Shown here: piece by piece, positions 19,907-30,100 of the stretch
How positions within the stretch are numbered: the stretch's first letter is position 1
Layout: each line of letters begins with the position of its first letter
Source of the DNA: Fistulifera solaris
Lineage: Eukaryota; Bacillariophyta; Bacillariophyceae; Naviculales; Stauroneidaceae
Reading direction: 5' to 3'
DNA length: 64,000 nucleotides
Assembly (NCBI GenBank): GCA_030295235.1
Contig: AP026126.1
Coordinates: 1,364,001-1,428,000, forward strand
The notes under the pieces: model-generated
Told to the model about the DNA's origin: nothing
Database searches by the model: none
Seen by the model: only the letters and a program-made list of their open reading frames with translations
Program-made: the position numbers and the translations under genes

Positions 19907-22354
19907 TTATATTCGCGGACGCTTGCTTTGCGACCGATCAAAATGGAACCGACCATAATGGTCTTGCGTCATGATCGGTTCAAACGCGTTTTGCTCAAAT
20001 GACGGAGACGGATTTTCGACGTCCTTCCAGCTCGTCGGCACTCCCAATGCTGTTTGGCTCAAAAGAGCACTGGCCTTCTTTTTCATTTCCTCATCCATGT
20101 AATTGAGCATGTTGTAGCGATGTAGGGTACGATATTGATGGCAAATGAAATCAGAATCAGGATCATCACAAAAGTCAATGGTCATTGGATCGCAGTATGA
20201 TCCATCATGGTCGTTTCCATCGAATCCACCGCACGCAAATGCAGTGCATTCCATTACTTCCAAAACAGCCACAGCGTCTTCGAGTAGTACTACAGAACGA
20301 AACATGAGTCGTGCGTGGGCTTGCGATAACCTGATCAGCGATTCGAGGAATCGAACAGTTACAGGGATCGTTGTATTTCCATTACATGATCGGCACTTCT
20401 CGTAGTGCCGCTCGAGCAGCAGCGCCGCCTCATCGCTGATTGAAGGCTGATAGCGATCCTTGACGATCGAAATGTAAGCACGAAGCTTTTCCATGTTCCA
20501 AGGTGTGTTACTAGATGAGTTTTCCTCTCCTTCAGGGGCGTTCATCTCAAAATTACCACTTTGGATGGATTGATTCAGCAAGTAAGTTGTCACATTGTAG
20601 TCTCGATCGGCATCGGAGCTATCGATAAGTTTGAATATTAAATCGAACCGAGACAACAAGGGCGTTCCCAGACCAGTGTTGACGGAAAGACTAACGTGAT
20701 CATCGTACAGGCAATCACGCGGATTCATGACAGCGATGATGGTTGCACGGCAGTTTAATTTGCATACGATGCCAGCCTTTGCTACAGAAAGCGTCTGTTG
20801 CTCCATAGCCTCATGAATCGTAGTTCTGTCTTGATCACGAATGCAACCGAACTCATCGATACAACAAACTCCTTTGTCGGCCAGCACGAGCGCTCCGGCT
20901 TCTAGTGAATACTCTTTCCCGTCACCATCGCGTACTGCTGCACAAGTAAGACCAGCTGACGTAGTCCCCACGCCAGTCGTCAAAACTGAACGGGGAGACA
21001 AAGCAGCTGCAAAACGTAAAAATTGTGACTTACCCGTCCCAGGATCTCCCACGAGTAGCAAATGAGACTGGTGACGACGACGAGTTTGTACTTGCTGGGG
21101 AGTACGGGGCTGTCTTGCTTTTCTTTGACCGTCATAATAATTCGTGACCGGTTTTTCCCTCGTTTGATTTGTCATGACCTGGAAAGGTATAGGACCTTCC
21201 TCATCTTCACCAGTATGACGTTGTGTTGAGTTTTCTTCCGTAGCATCGCTCGATGCACCACCAATAATGGTCAGCAGCAAACCTAACTTGATCATTTTCA
21301 TTCCGTACAATTTGGGACAAACGGCTCGACAGATAAAATCGCGCGCCTTGATACCGTGATTGTTTCGCCAGTAGGTCTCAAATTCTCCCCTAAAGTGGTC
21401 GGTACTCTGCAGAGCCGATGTCTCAGCTATTACTCGAACCGAGTGAGCGGATAATGCCAAACCCACGGAACATTCTTCGTCGGGAAATACTGATTGCCAC
21501 TGCGCGAGTAGACTGCCAACAATCACCACTTCATCACCTGGCTGACATGTATCCACCAGATCATGATGCAGCTTGACTAATAATGATCTTGGTAGCTTTT
21601 CATCGGATGCTGATTCTTGCAATTTGATTTCTTGGTAATCGGTGTGAACGGAACCTTCGGGGACAATTTGAAACTTGCATTTTCCTTTGCACTGATGAGG
21701 ACAACTCGTAGGCGTGGGCAAAGCATTGTGTCGTTCTTCAAGATCCGCGTGAACAATAAATGGACGCTTGCAGTTGGAACACGTGTACGCTCGAGCGGAC
21801 TCGTACATTTGAACGGGTCGAGTGCGAACCACCGTCCCCGACACTTGAAGAATCTTGCCCACGCTCGCTGCCGACCAAGTGGTTTGACAGCAAGATGGCG
21901 GTAAGTGCACGAGTCGCGCATGCACGCGGGTGACGCTGGGTCCTTGTTTTAGGCCTTTAATGGAGAGTGCTTCCATGTCAACACTGTCTTGAGGGTATTC
22001 TTGTAGGAGGGCTTTCTGTCCCCGAACGATCGCGTTTTCGAGTAACGGTAACAAGGTAGCAGGAAAACGGAGAAGCATTTGCCCTAATATCGGATCGTTG
22101 TCGAGTAGATCGAATGCATCGATTGTGACAGAGTAATCTCGGGTCGTTGTACTATTCTCTGCCAAAAGGTTCCGCATCGATTGCACACAAGACGGGTCTC
22201 CCATTAAATGCCGGTAAAATCGCTCTTCTACCACCGCAGGACTTCCCAGATCTTTGTAGGAAGCCTGTACTAATTTCTCGGCACTCCATACTTGTTGCGT
22301 TGTATCGTCTTGGACGAAAGAATCTTTTTCGTCGTCATAGTCGTCGCTGTCCAT
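19907..22354 (-). CDS. MCM9: MCM9-like replicative helicase family ATPase
   Basis: An intact 815-residue frame. The N-terminal OB domain with a zinc site (CSNC ... CPHQCKGKC) is preceded by VGKILQVSGTVVRTRP. The AAA+ core has Walker A GDPGTGKSQ, the VLTTGVGTTSAGLT strand, Walker B CCIDEF, sensor-1 region AVMNPRD, and the arginine-finger region LLSRFDLIF. The HEAMEQQTLSVAKAGIVCKLN block and GVGTTSAGLT fit MCM9 better than MCM2-7 or MCM8. MCM9 works with MCM8 in homologous recombination and mismatch repair. It has a shorter C-terminus than animal MCM9. No frameshift is seen, in contrast to its neighbours. Confidence 0.85.
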   Translation of the reverse strand: MDSDDYDDEKDSFVQDDTTQQVWSAEKLVQASYKDLGSPAVVEERFYRHLMGDPSCVQSMRNLLAENSTTTRDYSVTIDAFDLLDNDPILGQMLLRFPATLLPLLENAIVRGQKALLQEYPQDSVDMEALSIKGLKQGPSVTRVHARLVHLPPSCCQTTWSAASVGKILQVSGTVVRTRPVQMYESARAYTCSNCKRPFIVHADLEERHNALPTPTSCPHQCKGKCKFQIVPEGSVHTDYQEIKLQESASDEKLPRSLLVKLHHDLVDTCQPGDEVVIVGSLLAQWQSVFPDEECSVGLALSAHSVRVIAETSALQSTDHFRGEFETYWRNNHGIKARDFICRAVCPKLYGMKMIKLGLLLTIIGGASSDATEENSTQRHTGEDEEGPIPFQVMTNQTREKPVTNYYDGQRKARQPRTPQQVQTRRRHQSHLLLVGDPGTGKSQFLRFAAALSPRSVLTTGVGTTSAGLTCAAVRDGDGKEYSLEAGALVLADKGVCCIDEFGCIRDQDRTTIHEAMEQQTLSVAKAGIVCKLNCRATIIAVMNPRDCLYDDHVSLSVNTGLGTPLLSRFDLIFKLIDSSDADRDYNVTTYLLNQSIQSGNFEMNAPEGEENSSSNTPWNMEKLRAYISIVKDRYQPSISDEAALLLERHYEKCRSCNGNTTIPVTVRFLESLIRLSQAHARLMFRSVVLLEDAVAVLEVMECTAFACGGFDGNDHDGSYCDPMTIDFCDDPDSDFICHQYRTLHRYNMLNYMDEEMKKKASALLSQTALGVPTSWKDVENPSPSFEQNAFEPIMTQDHYGRFHFDRSQSKRPRI

Positions 22355-22698
22355 GGTCGATGGAGAAAACTAAATTACGGTACCGGTACAGTACCAGGTA
22401 AAGGACAACAAGCGCTTTTCGAAATTCATCAATGAAAAATTGCTGGTACAATAAGGTACCGGGTACCGGTACCGTAACTCACACCTCCCTCCACAGAAAC
22501 TAACACTCGCGATTCAGATTTGCAGTCACGGGTCAAGCATAACCTGGAACCTGGAACTATAAAACGCGATGATCCAATGCCGTATCGGTACTGGCAGTTG
22601 GCAGACGACGGTGAAGGATCCAACAAAAACCACAAGATCTTTTCTCTTCTTTCTTCTCCTTTTCACCATAAACGGCTCTCCCTGCAACGAATCTCGCC
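22355..22698. promoter_or_regulatory. Divergent promoter with GGTACC-rich cluster
   Basis: The 344-base spacer between MCM9 and the EndoU gene has repeated GGTACC / ACCGGTACC words at about 22378-22400 and 22444-22482. These are self-complementary and resemble the clusters at 708-816 and 26007-26032. They may be binding sites or unstable short repeats. Confidence 0.4.
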
Positions 22699-24219
22699 AT
22701 GAATACACAAGCCACTAAATTCTACCGCAACTTCTTTTCCGATCTATCTATCGATCGATCCGAAGCCGGCGAGCTAACGGCGTTTCTGAACAAACTGCAA
22801 CCGCCGCCAGGGAAACTCGTTTGGTTGCGCTCACAGGCCTTCCGCGTTGGTAATGAGTTCTTGACGGACGACAAAGAGAAGAATAAGTCATTGTTGCGAG
22901 CAATTAACTATATCGTGCATGCCATCGAAACAAACTGTTTGCAGTAAGTAACGGATGCTTCCGCTTCTATTGTGTCTTTACTCTCCCTCATCGCTCATAC
23001 TGCTCAGACCCAAGAACGTGGATCGCGTCGATGTAGAAACGGATACACTCAAAGAGTTTTATGCGAATCTTTATCAAGACTTGACTGTGAATGCGGCGGA
23101 GAATCAAGATATTCTCCGTTTTTTCCAGAAACATCCTCCCAGTGATTTGATCACTGCTCGAGCTACGGCATTTCAAGTGGCTTGTGATTTTCTCAGTGAG
23201 GACAGAACCACGAATGTCGCTTTGTTGGGCTGTATCAATGCGGCTGTTAACAGTCTGGAGTCAGCTTTGTATGAGCCACGCGATTATCATTTGAAGGCGC
23301 CGCAAGAAGACTTGTCCGGTTTTTCGTTGGAACAAGCTGTTCAGAAACTTTGGGAGCTCGACGCGAACCGATTGGAATCCGGCGATGATTACGTTATCAA
23401 TGTTCAGGGTGGCAGAAGCCCTACTGGAAAGAAGACTCGGCAACCGATCCTTTGTTCCAGTCAGTAGATAGCGAAGTTTGGCAACGACCCACTTACAAAG
23501 CCTTTCACACGCTGTTGGATAATTATTCCAGCGAAATTGGTGCCTCGGAAAGCGTTTCGGGAGCTGAAAGTCGTGAAGTTCTCGCATTCTTGGACGCTAT
23601 TTGCCAGACTGCGCCCATGCAGTTCTGTCATTATTATTGCCGGGCAAAACATCCGGACCGTACTCCAGAAGATTTGGCTGAGTTTAAGACCCTTCTCAAC
23701 AAGATCTGGTTTGAGTTGTATCGTCGTGGCGATACCAATGAGAAGGACAGTTCCGGATTTGAGCATGTTTTCCTGGGTGAAGTTCGCGACGGTGAAGTCA
23801 CTGGGTTTCACAACTGGATTCAGTTTTACCTCGAGGAAAAGAAAGGCGAGCTAGACTACCGCGGTTACCTTAAGCCCAAGGCGAAGAATGATGCCGAATC
23901 CAACGGCAATGATCACTTGTTGACCTTACAGTTTCATTGGAAGGGTGTCGAGAAATTCGCCGGCACTTTCTTTGTCGGCGTTAGTCCCGAATTCGAAATG
24001 GCCTTGTATACAATGTGCTTCTTGATAGGCGAAGAAGAGAATAACGTCGAGCTCGATACCGGTGTCGACGTGTTTGGCCTGTGGTAAGATCCTGTATGCT
24101 TTTGTTGTGTTGCTTATTTCGTGAACCTCTAATAGATGTATAGTATCAAATGCTACCGGATGGCTCAAGATAAAATCGGTACAGCTTTTCCGGAAGTAAC
24201 CTCTCAATCGGAAGAGTAG
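22699..24219 (+). CDS. EndoU/XendoU family endoribonuclease with duplicated N-terminal domain
   Basis: Three exons: 22699-22943, 23008-24083 and 24144-24219. The last acceptor (ATGTATAG) is chosen because it restores IKCYRMAQDKIGTAFPEV, the conserved EndoU C-terminus. The catalytic half shows SSGFEHVFLGE with the first His, GFHNWIQFYLEE with the second, and the terminal region around FFVGVSPEFEMALYTMCFL. A missing base near 23415 breaks exon 2; corrected length is 465. Residues about 5-80 and 90-165 are two copies of a helical domain (FYRNFFSDLSID ... and FYANLYQDLTVN ...), the boundary coinciding with intron 1. EndoU enzymes cleave RNA at uridines, usually Mn2+-dependent. No signal peptide is seen. 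Confidence 0.82.
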
Positions 24220-24301
24220 AACTTCGTTTTCATGAAATGTGAAAGACGATCTTTTGGGATACAACTGAAAATACATATGATAAAGATACTTTCTTAAAAC
24301 T

Positions 24302-25531
24302 TCAGTCCTCGTCTACTAATGCAGGATTAAGCAACGGTGCTTCTCTCTTCCAGTCCGGCCTCCTTTTTGGTTGCTTTCCCATTATCCAATCACAAACTTC
24401 TTGAACAAGTTCATTCAATTCATCTTCGTCACCGTAGCTCGCTTTTTCAAACCCTCCCATGGCATCTTTCACCATATTCCGTGCGTCAATATCCGGAATG
24501 GTATCCAAACCAAGCTCAAAAAAGACCGGTGTCAAATGCGTCCCGTTCAGACCTGACACATGAATTGAAGAGCACGCCTCGGACAATTGAGCACTATTGT
24601 GAAGCGTATCACGGTCCATGGCAAACAATCGCGTCTTTCTCTGTATTTTCTCGTCAAATTTACTGGCTATCAGTTGATAAGTCTGAGACGGAGTAGGACT
24701 GAAATCAATACCCATAGCCGACACGGCTGTTTCTGCAAAGCCGAAGAGTTGGTTGAAAAGGGCATCGCTTTGTGGTGGCATGTTTCCACCCGGTCCGCCG
24801 ATATTACTCTGCAGCTGCTGCGCAAACTCACGCGTCATACGGACCGTTTCTCCGAAACCAAAGTTGTTGAAACCGATGATACCCATTCCGGCATATTCGG
24901 GCTTCATGGCACAATAGTGAATGATACTCAGTTTGCCTCCTAAACTGTGTGACAAGGAGTAAACGGGGAGTACTTCTGGATACTGGAATTTGTCTTGACA
25001 ATGCAAGACTGCCTGCAAAGCCCGTTCTCCCGTTTCTTTCGCCAACGCGAAATGGTCCAAGGCAATCGTGTAAGGCACCGCCAAAACTGCGGCATTGAGT
25101 CGATTCGACAAACGCAACAGGAGTTCATTATAGGCAATTTGCGGGTATGTACCCAAGCCTGCTCCTCCCACAAACAGAATAATACAGCTCGGTATTGATC
25201 CGTACGGTGGTTCCAGTAGATATACTTTGTCTTTACCAGTACTATCAGCAAAGAGAGCCCACAAAGGATCGCTCGATGTTGGTCCAGAAGAGTTTGCGGA
25301 CGATTCCGAATCTAGCCGTAAAGTCTTCCAGCGCGATGCACCCGGTTTCGTCCTTTGCTGAATCTTCCATTGTTGATCAAGTCGGGCTAATGTGTTGGTG
25401 AGTTCTGAGAAGTTATCGCTGTACAATCGTGTCCTGGAAATTCGCTTTTCACGATTCAAGACCGAAAAAGCAAAGGTGCGTTTGAGACAAAAGAACAGTA
25501 GGATCGAAGCAACGCGATATCCCGCAACCAT
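24302..25531 (-). CDS. DUF1350 family protein, plastid-targeted
   Basis: An intact 409-residue frame. The start MVAGYRVASILLFFCLKRTFAF is a signal peptide followed by an A-F motif, as in diatom plastid proteins. The mature part matches the DUF1350 alpha/beta-hydrolase-like family: CIILFVGGAGLGTYPQIAY, LAVPYTIALDHF, the nucleophile-elbow-like SLSHSLGGKLSIIHY, and IGFNNFGFGE. A Ser in SHSLGG sits where a hydrolase nucleophile would be. DUF1350 proteins occur in cyanobacteria, plants and algae without an established reaction; a lipase- or esterase-like role in plastids is a guess. Confidence 0.78.
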   Translation of the reverse strand: MVAGYRVASILLFFCLKRTFAFSVLNREKRISRTRLYSDNFSELTNTLARLDQQWKIQQRTKPGASRWKTLRLDSESSANSSGPTSSDPLWALFADSTGKDKVYLLEPPYGSIPSCIILFVGGAGLGTYPQIAYNELLLRLSNRLNAAVLAVPYTIALDHFALAKETGERALQAVLHCQDKFQYPEVLPVYSLSHSLGGKLSIIHYCAMKPEYAGMGIIGFNNFGFGETVRMTREFAQQLQSNIGGPGGNMPPQSDALFNQLFGFAETAVSAMGIDFSPTPSQTYQLIASKFDEKIQRKTRLFAMDRDTLHNSAQLSEACSSIHVSGLNGTHLTPVFFELGLDTIPDIDARNMVKDAMGGFEKASYGDEDELNELVQEVCDWIMGKQPKRRPDWKREAPLLNPALVDED

Positions 25532-26122
25532 TTCTAGATATCTTTTGCGAAAGATGTGTTGTATTTTACTCTAGATAGGAGGTAATGATCGTCGGAAGTC
25601 GGATGAATGAGTCAAATCTAATTTCGACGATTTGCGTAGACTGCTCGTGCAACGCGTTAATGCGCCCCATGCCTGGAGAACCCAGTCACGTACACTTTAA
25701 AACTACAGTGAACTTGGATACCATCGATCCGGATGCGTTTTGACGCATTTTATAATCAACATTGCGCGAATTTGCAAATCAGCTTTGTTTTTCTTATATT
25801 GGTATTTCGAAAGTTGAGTTGGCGCTTCCAGTATACTTTCGATGGTGAACCTAGTGTCATTGCTGCTGATCCCTGATCCTTTCAGATTTATTCATGACTG
25901 AAATTCAGTCGTGGCGAATGTTGAGTTGGAATTATCCCTATGCTAAAAGGCTTCCCGTATAGGGATAAGTGATTTTATGCTATACGAGTGAGTAGATGCC
26001 CACAGATACCGGTACCGGTACCAGTACCAGTCAGCCGCCGCGCAACGCCAGCAGCACACTATCGCAATAAAGACACAAGATACATGATGATACAAGCAAC
26101 CAACTATTAACCAAATCCATCA
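25532..26122. promoter_or_regulatory. Divergent promoter with dispersed palindrome and GGTACC cluster
   Basis: 590 bases between divergent genes. They contain a copy of the dispersed element in reverse orientation (CATGACTGAAATTCAGTCGT at 25893-25912), a GGTACC-type cluster at 26007-26032, and an inverted pair CTATACGGG / TATCCCTA type sequence near 25936-25966. No gene is supported. Confidence 0.4.
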
Positions 26123-27067
26123 ATGTCATCCGATTCGACAAATACAGAAGAAGCTTTGCGAGAGAGCCTACGATCTGCGCTGCAAGCGCTGAGTCGCCGA
26201 GAGCCTTTCGATCCGACCTACAAGCGCCTCCTCGCCAACAACAATCGTTTGGCAAACCCTCCACTTTTATCGAGGGATAAATTCTATCGAAAGGTTGGAT
26301 CGGATTTTCGAGCGCGTGTTGAAGTCTTCCTTGCGCAAACCGCTGGAAAGGAACCTTTGGATCGCATCGCACAGCGCCAGCCACTAGAAGACTCGGCCAT
26401 GAGAGCATCTTTTACGTTGCGAGAAGCGAAAGAACACGAGCAACAAGCTCTTCTGGAAGCTACACTAGCTTCATTTCCGAAACGAAATGGGTTGGATGCT
26501 TTACAAAGAAAGCGTTACTTTCATGAAATAGTGCTGGGCTTGCAACATCAAAAGAAAAAGATCAAGACAAAAGCTTCCTCCGGAATATCGGAATGGGAGC
26601 GTCAACGAGATCAAGCCAGAGCCAGAGAAGAAGCAAGGAGACTAAAGGAGCAGGAAGAAAACAGACAGAATGATTATATGAGAAAGGCTCAGACACCTCA
26701 ACAAGCGTTGTACAAGCATTATTTTCCTATTTTCAAAAAACTATGGGAAATGGAATTCGCGCACTTGGGAGGTATCAACCCATTCCGCGTGGTGATTGAT
26801 CGAGAAAACTGTGCTTCGGTGGGAGCACCAGACTACTTTGATATTATTGAAAAACCAATGAATTTGACCTATATTCAGCAAAAAGTAGAGGGCCGGAAGT
26901 ATGAATCGTTACGACCCTTCTTCGAAGACGTCGAGCTGATGCTCCGGAACGCAATTACTTACAATAGCGACGTCTCCAATCCCTACCGAATCGCTGCAGA
27001 GGAAATGAAGAAGATGTACATCAAACTAAAGAAACGGCTACGTGATGCCATTCAAAAGAAAAGATAG
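26123..27067 (+). CDS. Bromodomain protein
   Basis: An intact frame of 314 residues. Residues about 1-150 are helical and basic; about 150-190 form a charged coiled coil (ERQRDQARAREEARRLKEQ). A bromodomain occupies about 195-310: the first helix with YFPIFKKLWE, then PDYFDIIEKPMNLTYI (ZA loop), and NAITYNSDVSNPY with the acetyl-lysine-binding Asn. The protein probably reads acetylated histones. No second domain is visible, so the complex it belongs to is unknown. The region N-terminal to the bromodomain does not resemble a family I can name. Confidence 0.85.
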   Translation: MSSDSTNTEEALRESLRSALQALSRREPFDPTYKRLLANNNRLANPPLLSRDKFYRKVGSDFRARVEVFLAQTAGKEPLDRIAQRQPLEDSAMRASFTLREAKEHEQQALLEATLASFPKRNGLDALQRKRYFHEIVLGLQHQKKKIKTKASSGISEWERQRDQARAREEARRLKEQEENRQNDYMRKAQTPQQALYKHYFPIFKKLWEMEFAHLGGINPFRVVIDRENCASVGAPDYFDIIEKPMNLTYIQQKVEGRKYESLRPFFEDVELMLRNAITYNSDVSNPYRIAAEEMKKMYIKLKKRLRDAIQKKR

Positions 27068-27163
27068 TGTTTGATGAACAATTCATAAGGCAATAAGTGC
27101 TTATTTCGTCTACTAAGCTAAACATTACGGAGTACTTTCTGGTGTATTTTTAGTCAGGGGGAC
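27068..27163. other. Short convergent spacer
   Basis: 96 bases between two converging stops (bromodomain protein and NUP160). It contains TACGGAGTA at 27126-27134, a position in a terminator region rather than a promoter. Confidence 0.3.
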
Positions 27164-30100
27164 TTAAGCCAGAGTTCGAGCACTAACTAGTCCACTTTCA
27201 CTAATGTTGAGCAGTTCAAAATGCTTTTCAAGAGCTCTTTCCATGTCACTGCGGGCTGCTAGCAGGTCTGCCAGGAAGACGCTCTGAGCGTTAGCTCCTA
27301 CCTCCAATTCAATGGAATTCCACAAAAGGTCTATTTTGCGATGAGGGACGTAATCGATGTCACCCCTTTCTGGAAGGCGGGAGGATGCTTTCGTCTGACG
27401 ACCCCAGGATCCTGAGCCGCTTAGCACGGAGCTCACAAGCCTGCACGCTTCAATAAACATACCACGTTTCATGTACAAGCTCAATAAGGCATTTGGGTCC
27501 CCCGAGTATAATGAATCGTCTTTAGTTGATCGTTTTGCGAAAAGACCGGGTCGTTCAATATCAGCATTACCGTAAGTCAAGAAATATTCGAGCCATGCTG
27601 GTAACTGCGCGGCGCCGATTTCTGAGAAAAGAAAAGCTTCGGCAACTTCTTTCGCAATATTGTTTTCAGGAGTTGTATATAAAACGATCAGACTGTGACA
27701 TAAAGCATTGGCACCACATTTTACAGCATTCGCATATAAACCAGACAAGAAGATTCCTGATCGTAGCGCCAAGACTGGAGGGCGCGTAGTAAGTAAACCA
27801 GTTATTGTTTCATGGGCTGATTGGAGTTGCGAAAGGGTCGGTCGTGTGGTAGGCACTAGTTCACCGGATGCCAGCGGTACTAAATAAGTGCACAAAAGAT
27901 GACCAAGAGCATCGACAAGGACGTCTCGACCACAGGGCTTGCTCTGGAGCAGCTTCTTTGCTGATAGGCAACAATCAGTCCGTCGTGATAGTATCCGCAA
28001 GCAAAAAGGGTGTCGACGCATGTCTTTAAAGTATCACTTGTAATCGATTTTTTAGCAAGAGCGGAAGTCGCAAAAGCTTTCCCAACAGGTGTTAAGTCTT
28101 CATACAAATTCTTCAAGGCGATTTTCCAGACTGCTCTGGTCGCAAGCTCGTCTTTTGTGTGAAAGGCGACATCATTGCCACTTCCAACCAGTAATGCTTT
28201 AGAGCCCATGCTGGGTGCTAGAAAATCCCCTTGCGTACCTGCTACTTGATTCAAGGCAAGACGACACCCAGATGAACCCAAGACGAGATCTTCGATGATC
28301 AGCTGTTCTCTGCGGTCTAACGCTTGAGGGGATAAATCCAAAATGTCCGTGGTGCTTAGGAAAGCGATTTGAGCTCTTTTGTATCTAACGTGCATCGAGT
28401 GAGCCGCGTTCTTCCATTTACCCTGCGACACATGGAGGGAGTAAAGAGCACCGAAGTAGTCTGACAAAGGCTCGGGTTCAATCGCAAGGTGTGAGTAATG
28501 ATCACGACAGCTATTCTCCTGGAACGTTTCGACGGCTATAGAATACAACTCATTGTTTCTCTGGAGAGCTTCGATAAGGCCTTCTTCTTCGACACTATTG
28601 TCCAAAAGGAGACTCATATCGCAAAGAGTAGCCAAAGCACCACTATCAACCATGGCTCTGACGAGCCTTTCGATACGTTCACGCCGTGCTTGCGCATCGG
28701 AACAACTTATGGATGCCTTCATCGCTGTTTTCCAGTCCCTTACCAAAATTGGAAACAGAAAAGAGAGACAGCCATAGTTTTTCCACCCCTTCTTCGCCAT
28801 CGACAAGCGTGCAATGAATTGCTTCCATGATATAATCCTGCAAGACACTCGCATGTCGGTATTGTCCTGCAAGGTGGTGGCACAGCGTTTGCAAATTTTG
28901 CATCGACACGCCCATATCAGAGGTATCAAATGCCAACAGGACCACTGCCCGTTCAACCATGTAGACGGCTTCTGAGTCGTTCGCCGTACGAGACGCAGTC
29001 AACAAACACATAGCGAAAACGTGCTTCCGTTTATTATCTACGATTCGACTGTCGACCGAGTTGGGCAGTGACATACTGACTGCCAAAAGTCTTAATGCGA
29101 GCTTAGGTTCATCAGTTACGTTCCCAGTCGATGGAGGAATCGATGCCAGCTCTGGAAGTCTGACGTCGTTGAATGGCGAGCCATCTGCGTTCGCGTCGCA
29201 CATGTAGCGGTGGATGGCATCAACAGTAAGCTGAGTTACCGACGTGGTAAAGGCTGGCGATGTCGGTGAAGTTTCAAAGTCGGAAAGATAAATCAGTAAC
29301 GAGTCGATTGAGACCGTTTTCTCATGCATGCCATAGACCTCTAAGACACTGCTCAATCCCTCAAAGGGCATACGTATTGGTCTTTGTGATCCAAACGCTA
29401 GTGACTGCAAAGGACGAGGCCCGGAGAAGACAAAGCGCATATTTACACGCTGAGCCGATACATACAAGCCCGTCACAGCTTTAAGATAGGCCCGCAAAGC
29501 GGCTACGGCAAAATCACCTGTCACTGTTTTCAGAACAACCAATCGACCCAGGAATACACGACGGAGAATATCAAGTGTGCGAATAGTCAGACCTGCTGCA
29601 GCAAGCCTTTGTTGTGCGGACAAAACGCCTTTCCCATTAGAAGCACCAGAAATTGAAATATCCTTTGAAGACAGCAATTGAATAAGCGGAAGGCGCTTAA
29701 TCCTTTGAGCATCTTCGTGTGCAAATTCAATTTTTTCAATCTCCGAAACTTCGTTCGCGGTCAAAAGTGTATCTAGAAGCGGCGAAGCTTTCCTGCATAC
29801 TTCAGCAAGGTATATTTCAAGACGGCTAACACTGTCAAGGTCAATCCCAAGTTTACCTCGACGAACACAATCACACGCGATACACTCAAACTCCGCAAGC
29901 GCCGAATACTCGTTTGAACATTCCATAGCGTTAAAAGCTTTCCAACTCACTTCGTCGATAAGACTGTTACTCTGTGAAAGTCCTGCGCATCGTATAATTG
30001 AAATAGACCCTGCACGGACTACCACAGCTTTGTCGCTATTAGCACTGATCGCAGCAAAACATAGCTGTACTCGCTCGCGACACTCTTGCTCCCAAATTTC

